A stretch of DNA of 64,000 bases from Paeniglutamicibacter psychrophenolicus (GCF_017876575.1 NZ_JAGIOE010000001.1:124001-188000); one strand, 5' to 3'; shown: positions 1 to 10,509, numbered from the stretch's first letter. The notes: generated from the sequence alone by a model not told the origin. Numbers and translations: made by a program.

Positions 1-2
1 TG

Positions 3-860
3 CGCGAGGATCGCATGGCCTGGATCCTGGGGCACCTGGGCGGCTATCCCGACCAGCATTGCACCGCATTCATCGAGGTGGTGGCCGATCCGGCGCACAT
101 CGAGGAGGCGCGCGTGGATTTGTGCGCGATCTCCGAGGTGTTGACGGTCGATGACGCGACCAGCAGTGCCGACTTCCGGCTGACCTGCCTGGCCGCGGAT
201 TGGTTGACCATGGCCCGCCAGGTGTTGCCAAGCATCAAGGCCGCCCGCGGCGTCCAGCGCACCAAGGTCTCGCTGTGCACCAAGCTCTATTCCACGGGCA
301 ACGCGTGGCGCCTGGATGTGCTCTCCCCCGCACAGCAGTCCCAGATCCAGCGGCTGGCCCACCCGCCGGTTGCGCAACCAACCCTGATCCCCGACTCGTT
401 CTGGCCCATGTTGCGGGTGTTGATGCGCGATGGGCGTGCCACCGCAGCGGAGATTTCCCAGGCCACCGGACAGCATCCGTCCACCACGGGCAGGGCCCTG
501 AAGACCGCGTTGGAGACCGGGATGGTGACCCTGCGCTGCGAACTGGCTAGCCACTACACGGGCTACCCGCTGACGGTGCAGTGGTTCGCGAAGGTTCCGG
601 CCGGCTCGGCGGATGCCGTGGCCACCTTTCTGCGGGAGCACCGCACGCTGCGGCTGTGTGCCTCCACCACCGGGGCGGCGAACATGACCTTCATGATGCA
701 GATGCGCACCCCTGCGGACATCGCCGACCTCGAGGCCCGGCTGGCGGCACGGGTCCCGGGAGTCGACATCCTGGAGGCGAGCGTGGGCGTGCATTCCTTC
801 AAGCGCATGGGCTGGATGCTGGATCCGGACGGCAGGCCGACCGGGGTGGTCGTGACCTGA
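3..860 (+). CDS. Lrp/AsnC-family transcriptional regulator, 5' end outside window
   Basis: The reading frame is open to the left edge, so the N-terminus, probably the first HTH, is missing. The first internal ATG is at 15. What remains is one ligand-binding (RAM-like) module, then a winged HTH at about residues 130-175 of the visible part (ending in a STTGRALKTALE-type recognition helix), then a second RAM module. This is the duplicated 330-340 aa Lrp architecture common in actinobacteria. Members bind DNA and respond to small ligands, often amino acids; the target here is unknown. It converges on the MFS gene at 963-2417. The family call is firm, the role unassigned. Confidence 0.8.
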   Translation, partial: REDRMAWILGHLGGYPDQHCTAFIEVVADPAHIEEARVDLCAISEVLTVDDATSSADFRLTCLAADWLTMARQVLPSIKAARGVQRTKVSLCTKLYSTGNAWRLDVLSPAQQSQIQRLAHPPVAQPTLIPDSFWPMLRVLMRDGRATAAEISQATGQHPSTTGRALKTALETGMVTLRCELASHYTGYPLTVQWFAKVPAGSADAVATFLREHRTLRLCASTTGAANMTFMMQMRTPADIADLEARLAARVPGVDILEASVGVHSFKRMGWMLDPDGRPTGVVVT

Positions 861-889
861 CCTGCGTCGGAAAGACGCCCTTAACAACG

Positions 890-935
890 ATTCCCCCCGT
901 CATCCGCCCCCCTCAGGGGGAAATGGCGGGGGAAT
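890..935. terminator. Hairpin between convergent genes
   Basis: A C-rich arm (ATTCCCCC, then GTCAT) pairs with ATGGCGGGGGAAT, and an inner CCCCC/GGGGG pair stacks inside. It lies between the Lrp-type gene and the MFS gene, which converge, so it could terminate both. There is no strong T-run on either side. Confidence 0.4.
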
Positions 936-962
936 CGCCCAACCTACACCGGGCGAAAGGTG

Positions 963-2417
963 CTAGTGCGCGTGCACCTCGGCCTCGGCAGGCTCTTCGG
1001 CCTTGGACAGGAAGAAGGCAATGACGACCATGCCCGCGGCGCAGATCGAGGCCACCGTGAATCCGGCGGAGAACCCGTTGATCTGGGCCTGGATCGGATC
1101 GATCCCGGCCGCAGCCCCGGCACCGATGCGCGAGGCCAGAACACCAACCAACAGGGCGGTGCCTGCCGCGCCACCGAGCTGCTGCAAGGTGGAGAGCACG
1201 GCCGAGCCGTGGGAGTGCAGCGAATGCGGCAGCGGGTTCAGCGCGGTGGTGAAGGCCGGGGTGAAGATCAGCGCCAGCGCCAGCGACATGGTCAGGTGCA
1301 ACCCGATGATCACGCCGATGGCGGTCTCGGCACCCAGCAGGCGCGAGTAGCCGAACAGCACCAGGGTCAGGATCACGGCACCGGGGATCATCAGCGGGCG
1401 CGGGCCCACCTTGTCGAAGATCCGGCCCACGAACGGTGCCAGCAGGCCCATGAGCAGCCCACCGGGCAGCAGCATCAACCCGGTGGCCAGGGTGTCGAGC
1501 CCACGCACGTTCTGCAGGTACATCGGCAGCAGGATGATGACCCCGAACAGCGCCACCATCGCGAGCACCATCAGCGACAGCGACAGCGTGAATGGCCTGT
1601 AGGTGAAGGTGCGCAGGTCAAGCAGCGCGTGGTCCTTCTTTTGCAGGCGCAGCTGCAGCATCGTGAAGACCACCAATGCCATCACCGCAACCACGAGAAT
1701 GACCAGTGTCTCGGCATCCAGCCCGTTGGCCGAGAGCCTGCTGAGCCCGAAGACCAGCCCGCCGAAGCCGGGGATCGAAAGGATCACCGACGGGATCGAC
1801 AGCGGCATCTTTGACGCCTCGGCGACCTTGTTCAACCGCGGTGCGCCGATGAGCAGGGCGGCCAGCGCGATGGGGGCGACGATCAGGAACATGAAGCGCC
1901 ACGACAGCGAGTGCAGGATCAGTCCCGAGATCGTCGGGCCGATGGCCGGGGCCACGGAAATCACGATCGACACGTTGCCCATGATGACCCCGCGTCGTGC
2001 CGGCGGCACCAGGTCAAGGACAGTGGTCATCAGCAACGGCATCATGATCGCGGTGCCGGAGGCCTGGATCACGCGGGCAGCGAGAAGCAGGGAGAAGCCC
2101 GGTGCCGCTGCGGCAAGGAGCGTGCCCAGGGAGAACAGACCCATGGCCAGCATGAACACCCCGCGGGTGCTGAAACGCTGGAGCAGGAAGCCGGTGGCCG
2201 GGATGACCACGGCCATGGTGAGCATGAAGATCGTCGAAAGCCACTGGATGGCTTCCTCGCTGACCTTGAACTCGTGCATGAGCACCGGCAGTGCAACGTT
2301 CATGATGGTTTCGTTCAGGATCACCACGAACGCGGAAACGATCAGCACCGTGATGGTGGCCAAATCCTTGGGGTTGAGTTTGGTGCTGGTCTCGGTCACG
2401 GGTGTGGCCTCTTCCAT
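963..2417 (-). CDS. MFS drug-efflux transporter, DHA2 (EmrB/QacA) family
   Basis: A 484-residue integral membrane protein that probably exports drugs or toxic compounds by proton antiport. The N-terminus is short and hydrophilic, followed by many hydrophobic segments. The first segment contains the DHA2-like stretch LNETIMNVALP. An RVIQASGTAIMMP motif lies around residue 115, and a GPTISG motif C characteristic of antiporters near residue 160. The length suits a 12-14 helix protein. The last residues include a His-rich tail (EVHAH). It stands alone between convergent and divergent genes, and the substrate cannot be read from the sequence. Confidence 0.85.
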   Translation of the reverse strand: MEEATPVTETSTKLNPKDLATITVLIVSAFVVILNETIMNVALPVLMHEFKVSEEAIQWLSTIFMLTMAVVIPATGFLLQRFSTRGVFMLAMGLFSLGTLLAAAAPGFSLLLAARVIQASGTAIMMPLLMTTVLDLVPPARRGVIMGNVSIVISVAPAIGPTISGLILHSLSWRFMFLIVAPIALAALLIGAPRLNKVAEASKMPLSIPSVILSIPGFGGLVFGLSRLSANGLDAETLVILVVAVMALVVFTMLQLRLQKKDHALLDLRTFTYRPFTLSLSLMVLAMVALFGVIILLPMYLQNVRGLDTLATGLMLLPGGLLMGLLAPFVGRIFDKVGPRPLMIPGAVILTLVLFGYSRLLGAETAIGVIIGLHLTMSLALALIFTPAFTTALNPLPHSLHSHGSAVLSTLQQLGGAAGTALLVGVLASRIGAGAAAGIDPIQAQINGFSAGFTVASICAAGMVVIAFFLSKAEEPAEAEVHAH

Positions 2418-2562
2418 GGGTGTCGGATTGGTATTTTGCAGAACATTTCATTCTAGCGTCGGGGGACACCAGATGATTCCCGGAAAGCGAAAACATGTCC
2501 GGGATTACACAACACGGCCGCCGACGTGGCCCGCGGGCCCGCCGATGGGCCAAGATGGGAAC

Positions 2563-3102
2563 ATGAACGTTCGCACTCCGGATCCTTATCCCGGCTGGTT
2601 GTCCGATGAAGACCTCTACGAGGCCCGCGCCCGGTTGCCCATGCTTTACATCGAAGCCATCCCGGTGCGCCTGGATCCGCTCGGCTATGTCACGGAGATC
2701 GGCCTGCTGCTCACCGCCGATCCCGAGGGCAGGATGCTGCGCACCTTCGTCTCGGGCCGGGTGATGTACCGCGAGACCATCCGCGCGGCGCTGACCCGCC
2801 ACATCGAGAAAGACCTGGGTCCGATGGCGATGCCGCAGCTGCCGCCCTGCCCCGCGCCTTTCACCGTGGCCGAGTACTTCCCCTCACCCTCGGAGACCGG
2901 GTTGACCGATGAGCGGCAGCACGCCGTGGCGCTGGCCTACATCGTGCCGGTGCGCGGGGAATGCTCACCGCGCCAGGACGCACTGGAGCTGACCTGGTTG
3001 ACGCCCGAGGAAGCGCTGAGCCCGAACATCCAGGAGGAGTTCGCCGGGGGCCGGGAGAACCTGGTCCGCCAGGCCCTCGCCCACGTGGGGCACGTCGGCT
3101 AA
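2563..3102 (+). CDS. Nudix-fold protein with degenerate Nudix box (DUF4916-like)
   Basis: A 179 aa cytoplasmic protein resembling the DUF4916/NUDIX hydrolase family of actinobacteria. The start ATG was chosen because upstream codons are not conserved-looking. Residues around 65-90 align to the Nudix box G-x5-E-x7-R-E-x-x-E-E-x-G, but read G-x5-E-x7-R-H-I-E-K-D-L-G, so the metal-binding REXXEE core is altered. It may bind a nucleotide-like ligand without the usual hydrolysis, or use other residues. A CAAGAT box lies 6 nt before the start. It diverges from the MFS gene and has no obvious operon partner. Confidence 0.6.
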   Translation: MNVRTPDPYPGWLSDEDLYEARARLPMLYIEAIPVRLDPLGYVTEIGLLLTADPEGRMLRTFVSGRVMYRETIRAALTRHIEKDLGPMAMPQLPPCPAPFTVAEYFPSPSETGLTDERQHAVALAYIVPVRGECSPRQDALELTWLTPEEALSPNIQEEFAGGRENLVRQALAHVGHVG

Positions 3103-3117
3103 AGCGCAGCAGCGTCC

Positions 3118-3738
3118 CTAACGGCGCTCGAGCCGGCCGGCCAGGATCGGCTGGCCGGGTCCGGCCAGTTCCGCGGTGATGCCGCGGCGACCCGTCATCG
3201 CCATGAGCAGTGCCTCTCCGGGGCCCGCCACCTCGGGGCCCTTGCCATGGGCGAAATCCATGTCGATTGCCACGAGGCGCAGGCCGCGGATCCATCGCCA
3301 GGGCGCGAGCCGCGGGTTGCCCGGGGTCATGGCGAGCACCCGCAGCAGCCGTTCCTCGGGGATCTGCCGTTTCATCCCCAGCGGCCGCCTGATGTCTTGG
3401 TGGTGGATCATGCCGTCGGCCAGCCCGATCTTCCCGCCCAGGCCGGCGGCCAAACCGCTCGGGCGGGCATGGGCGCGGAGGTTGGCCAGCAACTCGGCGG
3501 CCGTGGCGTCCTTCATGGCGTCGACTCCGACCTGGTTGGCATGCACCACCCGCCCCTTGGCGAAGCGCCGCAGCAGGCCCATGGCACCGAGGTCGTCGTA
3601 GGAAACCACGTGCGCCACCACGTCGCGCACCCGCCACTGCGCGCACAAGCTCGGCGCATCCCATTGCCCGTCGGCAAGGCCCTCCAGGAAATCGGCGAGG
3701 TCGGTTCTTTCCGCCTGGGCCAGGTCCATGTCATTCAT
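3118..3738 (-). CDS. Mycothiol-dependent maleylpyruvate isomerase-type protein (DinB/MDMPI fold)
   Basis: A 206 aa protein with the N-terminal features of the mycothiol-dependent maleylpyruvate isomerase family (TIGR03083-like). These are a CAQWRVRDVVAHVV segment near residue 32 with a candidate metal-binding His, and a MIHHQDIRRPLG segment near residue 110. Family members use mycothiol, the low-molecular-weight thiol of actinobacteria, or act as thiol transferases; the substrate is unknown. The ATG at 3738 is used, and an alternative ATG 9 nt downstream would also work. It converges on the Nudix gene. Confidence 0.7.
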   Translation of the reverse strand: MNDMDLAQAERTDLADFLEGLADGQWDAPSLCAQWRVRDVVAHVVSYDDLGAMGLLRRFAKGRVVHANQVGVDAMKDATAAELLANLRAHARPSGLAAGLGGKIGLADGMIHHQDIRRPLGMKRQIPEERLLRVLAMTPGNPRLAPWRWIRGLRLVAIDMDFAHGKGPEVAGPGEALLMAMTGRRGITAELAGPGQPILAGRLERR

Positions 3739-3790
3739 GGGGCAATCCTGCCATGCCGCCGGCTGGCGGCGAGGACCGGGCAGGAAACCC

Positions 3791-4861
3791 TCAGGTTTTC
3801 TCCGGCACCAGCCTGCGCCGCAGCCGGGAGCCGTAGAGCGCGCCGAGGAGCACCACGAGCATCCCGACCAGGGCCCCGATGATGGTCTCGAGCATCCGGT
3901 CGTAGAGCAGCGTGGTGCTCAGCCCCGTTCCGATGGAGACGCCCACCAGGGCCAGCGGGGTGACGAAGATCTGTGCCAGGAAGTAGTTCCGGGCGATGAA
4001 CATCTCGGCCGCGAACTGCAGCAGCCCGATCATCGCCAGCAGCACCCAGGTCGGCGGCGCGAAGGCGATGACGGCGGCCATCAGCACCAGCCCGGTCAGG
4101 GTCCCGAGGATACGGTGGATGCCGCGGCGCACGCGGTGGCGGGTGGTGTGCCCCACCAGCGGGACCACCGCGGCCACCATGGCCCAGTAGCTGTGTCCGG
4201 TGGACAACACCGGGGCCAAGAGGTTCGCGATGGAACCGGCCAGTCCGGCGGCGAGCACATACATCAGTGCCTCGATCCAGATGGCCAGGCGCACCTGCCG
4301 CGACAGCGTGGCCGGTTTGAGGTAGGGCCCCCACGTGGCGCCCTTGGCAAAGAGCTTCCCGGAAAATCCGAGCACGATCGCCAGCAGCACCGCAGCCAGG
4401 GCGGCAGCCATCGACTCGGCCGGCGGCGGCTGGTGCGGCATCGAGGCAATGGCCGCAAAAGCGAAGATGTGGAAGAGCGAACCACCGGGGCGCAATTGCA
4501 GGTAGCCGGTGACCACCGAGCAGATCCCCGAAACAACCGTGGTCAGGCCAACGACCATCCAGGCGCTCGCCGCCAGGTCGTCGTGGTTGACGAGGTAGTG
4601 CGAGGCAAGTGCCGCGGCCAGGATCACGACCATGAACAGGCCCCCTGCCTTGGCCTGGGCCGCCAAACGGTTCGCGTATCCCGGCACCCGGCCGTAGACC
4701 CCGGTGAAGGCACCGAAGATCACGAACACCATCAGGTCCAGGCGATCGATGGCCAACAGGGTGAAGAGCGGGACAAAGATGCCCACGGCCGTGCGCAGCG
4801 CAACCCAATGGTCATTGGTCGACGGGCCCAGGCTCAGCAGGCTCCCAAACTTCTTGTCCAT
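3791..4861 (-). CDS. FUSC-family (aromatic acid exporter-like) membrane protein
   Basis: A 356 aa protein with two blocks of hydrophobic helices, about residues 25-160 and 195-335, separated by a hydrophilic stretch. This matches the FUSC / aromatic acid exporter architecture. The second block holds the SYWAMVAAVVPLVG-type segment and the HRVRRGIHRILGT motif typical of FUSC_2 domains. AGGAG lies 8 nt before the ATG. Homologues export aromatic acids or affect weak-acid resistance; the substrate is not known here. It diverges from tgt. Confidence 0.75.
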   Translation of the reverse strand: MDKKFGSLLSLGPSTNDHWVALRTAVGIFVPLFTLLAIDRLDLMVFVIFGAFTGVYGRVPGYANRLAAQAKAGGLFMVVILAAALASHYLVNHDDLAASAWMVVGLTTVVSGICSVVTGYLQLRPGGSLFHIFAFAAIASMPHQPPPAESMAAALAAVLLAIVLGFSGKLFAKGATWGPYLKPATLSRQVRLAIWIEALMYVLAAGLAGSIANLLAPVLSTGHSYWAMVAAVVPLVGHTTRHRVRRGIHRILGTLTGLVLMAAVIAFAPPTWVLLAMIGLLQFAAEMFIARNYFLAQIFVTPLALVGVSIGTGLSTTLLYDRMLETIIGALVGMLVVLLGALYGSRLRRRLVPEKT

Positions 4862-5039
4862 GTGTTCCGTGGCTCCTGGGGCATGGTCGGTGTTTCCTCG
4901 CGGCTATGCGGCGGGCCCGCGGCGCGGCACGTCCCCACGCATATACGCTACGCCCACATCCCCCTCGGGATCCGGTCCTATGAGCCATCCCACGCGGGCA
5001 TTTTGCCGGGGCCACGGGTGCATGCGGCACACTGGATAG

Positions 5040-6340
<1,301 letters not shown>

Positions 6341-6341
<1 letters not shown>

Positions 6342-6356
6342 CCTGCGGCGGCAGGT
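6341..6356. terminator. Short hairpin between convergent tgt and DUF4126 genes
   Basis: ACCTGC pairs with GCAGGT across a 4-nt loop. It starts at the last base of the tgt stop codon and ends two bases before the end of the opposing gene. It is only 6 bp with no T-run, so it is weak. Confidence 0.3.
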
Positions 6357-6357
6357 T

Positions 6358-6948
6358 CTAGGTTGCGGTTCCCGATCGCCGGGGCCGCAGCCTGCGCACG
6401 CCGACGACCAGCAGCACCGCCAGTGCCGCCGCGGCCAGGAGCACCAGCACCGGGGCGGCTACGGCCAGCAGGCTCAGACCCAGCGCCGTCCCGTCCTCCG
6501 CGGTGCTCACCACCGGGGCGGCAACCCCGGCGGTGCCCAGGTTCAGCAGCGGCCTGGCCCCGGACTTCAACAGGTGGAAGACCAGGGCGATCCCCGCGCC
6601 GATGAGCAGCGGCACCCACGCCGCGGTGCCGAACGTGTTTCCGGGATCCGCCACCGCAACGGTCTGGGCACCGACCCCGGAGGCAAAGACGAGCCCGCCG
6701 GAGGCCGGGCGCACCACCGTTTGCAGCGCGTCGTTGACCGAGTCAATGACGGGGATCTTGTCGGCGACCACCTCGATGAGCAGCAGCACCGCAAGGATGC
6801 CCAGGGCCCAGCCGTTGGACAGCCAGCCCCAGCCCTCGGGCAGCGCCACCCACGAGGTGAAGCGGTTCAACAGTCCCAGCACCAGCAGGGGGATGTAGGC
6901 GTTCAGGCCCGCGGCCGAACTCAGCCCCGCGGCCGTGAGTAGTTCCAT
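6358..6948 (-). CDS. DUF4126 membrane protein
   Basis: A 196 aa integral membrane protein of the uncharacterised DUF4126 type. It begins MELLTAAGLSSAAGLNAYIP, the usual opening of this family. There are about five hydrophobic segments, with a VADKIPVIDSVNDALQ loop near residues 60-75 that is also typical. The ATG at 6948 was preferred over a 14-codon-longer alternative because it matches family N-termini. The function is unknown. It lies downstream of the ABC permease gene on the same strand, separated by 68 nt. Confidence 0.75.
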   Translation of the reverse strand: MELLTAAGLSSAAGLNAYIPLLVLGLLNRFTSWVALPEGWGWLSNGWALGILAVLLLIEVVADKIPVIDSVNDALQTVVRPASGGLVFASGVGAQTVAVADPGNTFGTAAWVPLLIGAGIALVFHLLKSGARPLLNLGTAGVAAPVVSTAEDGTALGLSLLAVAAPVLVLLAAAALAVLLVVGVRRLRPRRSGTAT

Positions 6949-7016
6949 GGCTTCAGCGTAAGTGCCGCGGCGGTGCAATCGCCGCATTGGTGACGGTGCC
7001 GCACGCGGAAAACCTG

Positions 7017-8687
7017 CTACTGCTGCGCTCGGTGGACGTTGGACCGGTTCGAGGTCGAGGTGCCCACGCCCCAGGCCACGGCGGCCACCACCGCGGCAAG
7101 CACCAACATCACCGGCGGGATCGGTGCCAGCAGCAGGCCCGCAACCAGCGCGACGACCGACACCGCCATCACCTCGTACCCGTAGGTGAAGTGCAGGACC
7201 ATGGGGCCGGCGGCCTGGCCCATGGCGGCCATGAGCATCACCGATCCCCAGTCGATCGCCGGCCGGAACGCCATGCGCACCGCTCCGGCGGCAAGCCCCG
7301 CACCGGCCATGGCACCCAGGCCGAGCAGCACCGGGAAGTCCGCCGCGTCGATGCCCACGGCCCACCCCAGGAATCCGGACAGGCACACGCCCCACGGAAC
7401 CAGCAGCAGCGCCGCCACCAACGCGTGGGTTTGCCGCACGCCCACACGGCCCAGCGGAATGATCGCATCCAGCGACGGCACGTCAGCTGCCTGCGCGGCG
7501 GCCTTGGATGCCGCCCGCGCTGCCAGCACCGAGCCGACAAGCACCAAGACGGCCAGGACCAGCGGCTGCCCGCCGGGCACGGCGAAGACCCCGGCCGCCG
7601 GGACGCACAAGCCGGAAAGCATCCCCCGCCAGGTCTTGGGCGTGCGCAGCAGCACCAGCAGTTCGGCACGCACCAGCGCCGCATGGGGGCCGTGGACCCA
7701 TCGGGCCGGAAGCATGCGCGCAAAGGCATCCGATCCGCGGGCCCGGATACGTTCCCGCCTGGCACGGGCGCGTTTGCTTTCGCGGGTGCCCGCGGCATCC
7801 AGCGCGCTGCCCAGCGCCTTGTCATCCAGCAGTGCCAGCGCCGCTCCCGCGTGTTCGCTCGCTGCCCCGCTGGAAATCAATTCCCTGCCGGGAATACGTT
7901 GCAGTTGTCCCGCCAGGGCGGCGAATCCTCCGGCGCAGAGCACCGCGAGGACCACCGGAACCCACCAGGCCCCGGCCTGGGCCAGGAACGGCAGCGACGA
8001 CGGCAGCCACACCCACAGCGGCTCGAGGTTGCCCAGCCCGGTGATGCGCAGTAGCACATCGAGCAGGTAGGCCAACAACACCGCGATGGCCGCTGCGTTC
8101 AGGAGGGCGCGGAAACGCCCTGCCGCCTGACGGGCCTGGGACCATGCCGCCAGCAGCGAAAGCGCCACGAACAACAATCCCAGGGTCGCTGCACCCGCCA
8201 GCACCCCGGCAAACGATCCCCGGGCCAACCCACCGAGCACGGTTCCGTAGCCGATGGGCAGCCACAGGAAGGCCCCATACAAAAATGTGCTCACCAGACG
8301 TTGGCGCAGCAAGCGTGCCAGGAAGCCGTATCTTGCCACCGGCAGGCTGAGCCACCAGAATCCCTGGGCACGGTCGACCGCCGTCGGGCCGAGCTTGGAA
8401 ACCAGCAGCAGGGCCCCGAGCATTCCGAGCATCACCAGGGCGGAGGCCGCAGATTGGCCGGGAAGCACGCCGACACCTGCCCGCACGATGCCCGAGCCGG
8501 GGCCACCCCGGAGGTTCTCAAAGAAGGCCAGGGCAAGCCCTGCGGCGTAGCCAAAGACGATGGCGGCGGCCAGCAGGGAGATGTAGGCATCGCCCATGCG
8601 TTCCCAGAAGTCCTCGCGCTTTGCACGTTTCTCGACCACGCGGTTTCGCGCCCACGGATCAAAGTCGACCGGCTCGTTGTCAAGCAT
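7017..8687 (-). CDS. ABC transporter permease-like membrane protein
   Basis: A 556 aa protein with a hydrophilic N-terminus (EKRAKREDFWERMGDAYISL) followed by about 12 hydrophobic segments, interrupted by a charged cytoplasmic stretch at about residues 300-345. No periplasmic-binding or ATPase motif is present. It starts 10 nt after the stop of the ABC ATPase gene on the same strand, so the two form one transcription unit and probably one exporter. The family resembles poorly characterised actinobacterial permeases (DUF6297-like). The substrate is unknown. Confidence 0.65.
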   Translation of the reverse strand: MLDNEPVDFDPWARNRVVEKRAKREDFWERMGDAYISLLAAAIVFGYAAGLALAFFENLRGGPGSGIVRAGVGVLPGQSAASALVMLGMLGALLLVSKLGPTAVDRAQGFWWLSLPVARYGFLARLLRQRLVSTFLYGAFLWLPIGYGTVLGGLARGSFAGVLAGAATLGLLFVALSLLAAWSQARQAAGRFRALLNAAAIAVLLAYLLDVLLRITGLGNLEPLWVWLPSSLPFLAQAGAWWVPVVLAVLCAGGFAALAGQLQRIPGRELISSGAASEHAGAALALLDDKALGSALDAAGTRESKRARARRERIRARGSDAFARMLPARWVHGPHAALVRAELLVLLRTPKTWRGMLSGLCVPAAGVFAVPGGQPLVLAVLVLVGSVLAARAASKAAAQAADVPSLDAIIPLGRVGVRQTHALVAALLLVPWGVCLSGFLGWAVGIDAADFPVLLGLGAMAGAGLAAGAVRMAFRPAIDWGSVMLMAAMGQAAGPMVLHFTYGYEVMAVSVVALVAGLLLAPIPPVMLVLAAVVAAVAWGVGTSTSNRSNVHRAQQ

Positions 8688-8697
8688 CAGGCGTGGC

Positions 8698-9390
8698 TCA
8701 ATCGTGGGCAATGGCTGCAGCCCCTTGGGCGACGGTGGCCGGGATGACCCGGCCGTCGGCGACCAGCAGCACCGAGTCCGCAACGGTCGCGAGGAAGACC
8801 GGGTCGTGGGTGACGACCAACAGCGCGGTTCCCGCGGTGGCCAGTGAGCGCAGGCGTGTGGCCAGGGCGACCCGCATCACCGGGTCGAGGCGTTGTTCGG
8901 GTTCGTCGAGGACCAGCAGGTTGCAGGGACGCAGCAGGGCGGCGGCCAGCAGCAGGCGGCGGCGCTGCCCGGAGGAGAGCCGGTGCGGGTATTCGGTGCG
9001 GGCAGCTTCCAGCTCGAAGAAGGCCAGTTCGTGCTCGACGGCGGCCTGGGGCTCGGGCATTCCGTGCCCGCCGGCGATGAGCTGGAGGTGATCCTCCACG
9101 CTCAGCGAGGGGAAGAAGGCGTCCTCGTCGAAGACGACGGACACGGCCTTGCGGTAGATGAAGCTCGAGTCGTCGGTGAAGGAGCCGAGGATCACCGATT
9201 CCCCAGCGACGGGTTCCTGGTAGCCGACAAGTGTGCGCAGCAGCGTGGATTTGCCGGCGGCGTTGAAGCCAACGATCCCCAGCGATTGGCCCGGTTCCAG
9301 CAACAGGTCCAGCGGCCCGCACACGTCCTGGCCGCCGTAGCCGGCGACAAGTCCCGTGGCCCTGAGCAGTTCGCGGTTCATGGTGTCCAT
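8698..9390 (-). CDS. ABC transporter ATP-binding protein
   Basis: A 230 aa nucleotide-binding domain. Walker A is GFNAAGKST near residue 40. The signature motif LSSGQ is near residue 138 (Ser-Ser-Gly-Gln rather than Ser-Gly-Gly-Gln). Walker B reads LLVLDEPE near residue 160, and the switch His is in VTHDP. It energises the permease encoded immediately downstream. An ATP-powered exporter of unknown cargo is the likely product of this two-gene operon. Confidence 0.85.
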   Translation of the reverse strand: MDTMNRELLRATGLVAGYGGQDVCGPLDLLLEPGQSLGIVGFNAAGKSTLLRTLVGYQEPVAGESVILGSFTDDSSFIYRKAVSVVFDEDAFFPSLSVEDHLQLIAGGHGMPEPQAAVEHELAFFELEAARTEYPHRLSSGQRRRLLLAAALLRPCNLLVLDEPEQRLDPVMRVALATRLRSLATAGTALLVVTHDPVFLATVADSVLLVADGRVIPATVAQGAAAIAHD

Positions 9391-9550
9391 GCTTCGACGC
9401 TACCAACCGGCGCCGCCGCCGCGCCTCAGCATTGCGGACGACATCGCTCCCGCAACCGAAGAATGGAGATTGGAAACAAGAAGGCGGTGGCCGGCTTCGT
9501 CAAGTGCAGACGAAGCCGGCCACCGCCGACTCAATGTTTCGCGGCTGCCG

Positions 9551-10276
9551 CTACGAGGCGGTGCCCGCGGTCTGCGGCCCGGGGGCGTAGCTGGGTTCGC
9601 GGCGCTTGAACCAGCGGATGACCAGCGTGGTCACCGGCACGAAGAGGAATTCCACGGCCGTCTTGTAGACGAAGCCGACCAGCACGTAATTGATGAACGT
9701 GGGCATGTCGGTGATGCCGATGACCGTGGCGGCAATGGAACAGAAGATCAGGGTGTCGGCGAATTCGCCCACCCCGGTAGAGCCCATCAGGCGGCCCACC
9801 AGGCCGCGTTCGCCGAAGCGTTCCTTCATCTTCACCAGCACCCAGGAGTTCAGGGTCTGCCCGACCAGGAAGCCGAGCAGCGAGGCCAGGACGATGAGCC
9901 AGACCGGCCCCAGGGTGCGTTCGAGGGCTTCCTGTCCGTCGTACCATTCGGCCGCGGGCAGGTGGATCATGATCCAGAAGCACGCCGTGGAGAAGGCCGC
10001 CAGCGCGAAGGTGGTGACAATGGCCCGGCGGGCGACCTTGAAACCGTAGACCTCGGAAATGACGTCACCGATGATGTAGGCCAGCGGGAAGAGGAAGAAT
10101 CCGCCGTCGGTGACGATGGAGCCGAAGGTGACGCCCTTGGCGGCACCGATGTTGGAGAGGATGACCACGACGGCCATCAGGGCGAGCACTGTGGAGAAGT
10201 AGGGGCTTCCTGCGGACGCGAAAACGGCGCGCGGAGCCTGTGTACGTGTTGAAGTGGAGGCGGTTTTTTCGCCCAT
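9551..10276 (-). CDS. Queuosine precursor transporter (VUT/YhhQ family)
   Basis: A 241 aa integral membrane protein of the VUT/YhhQ (COG1738) family, which imports preQ0, preQ1 or queuine for tRNA modification. Characteristic segments are LSNIGAAKGVTFG near residue 50, LAYIIGDVISEVYG near residue 80 with the conserved acidic pair, and VGQTLNSWVLVKMKERFG near residue 150. The ATG at 10276 excludes a basic, non-conserved extension. The nearby tgt gene provides the enzyme that would use the imported base. The approximately 105-nt leader contains a strong hairpin (10336-10354) and follows an inverted repeat. Confidence 0.88.
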   Translation of the reverse strand: MGEKTASTSTRTQAPRAVFASAGSPYFSTVLALMAVVVILSNIGAAKGVTFGSIVTDGGFFLFPLAYIIGDVISEVYGFKVARRAIVTTFALAAFSTACFWIMIHLPAAEWYDGQEALERTLGPVWLIVLASLLGFLVGQTLNSWVLVKMKERFGERGLVGRLMGSTGVGEFADTLIFCSIAATVIGITDMPTFINYVLVGFVYKTAVEFLFVPVTTLVIRWFKRREPSYAPGPQTAGTAS

Positions 10277-10335
10277 GGTGGTTCCCAATCGAAGAAGTGG
10301 TTCGCCAAGCCGATCCCGGGGCTTCGATTCCGGCT

Positions 10336-10354
10336 CCGTCCCAAGCCGGGACGG
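10336..10354 (-). promoter_or_regulatory. Leader hairpin upstream of the queuosine-precursor transporter gene
   Basis: CCGTCCC and GGGACGG pair perfectly around a 5-nt loop. The hairpin lies about 60 nt upstream of the start codon, inside the likely 5' leader. It may be an RNA regulatory structure, but it does not show the short preQ1-I consensus, so a riboswitch identity is not claimed. Confidence 0.35.
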
Positions 10355-10383
10355 GGCGGTCGAGGCGGGTGGGACCGCTCGCT

Positions 10384-10406
10384 GTATTAGCACTTGAGGT
10401 TCAAGT
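10384..10406 (-). promoter_or_regulatory. Candidate promoter and operator for the queuosine-precursor transporter gene
   Basis: On the minus strand a TAATAC -10-like box (10389-10384) is preceded by the perfect inverted repeat ACTTGA-N3-TCAAGT at 10392-10406. That repeat covers the region just upstream of the -10 element. It looks like a dimeric repressor or MerR-type site; the regulator is unknown. Confidence 0.4.
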
Positions 10407-10509
10407 ATCCCATGCCGCATTCCCAACCATTTTGCGGTTTCCCCCTCACTTGGCCTGCTTCTCTCCGCGGCAACGACCGTTCCGCCGCTTTCTGCTGGGG
10501 AATACTGAA

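Noticed and set aside
10336-10406. preQ1 riboswitch upstream of the queuosine-precursor transporter
   Set aside because: The hairpin is real, but the short preQ1-I consensus and A-rich tail are not visible, so only an unspecified leader structure is reported.
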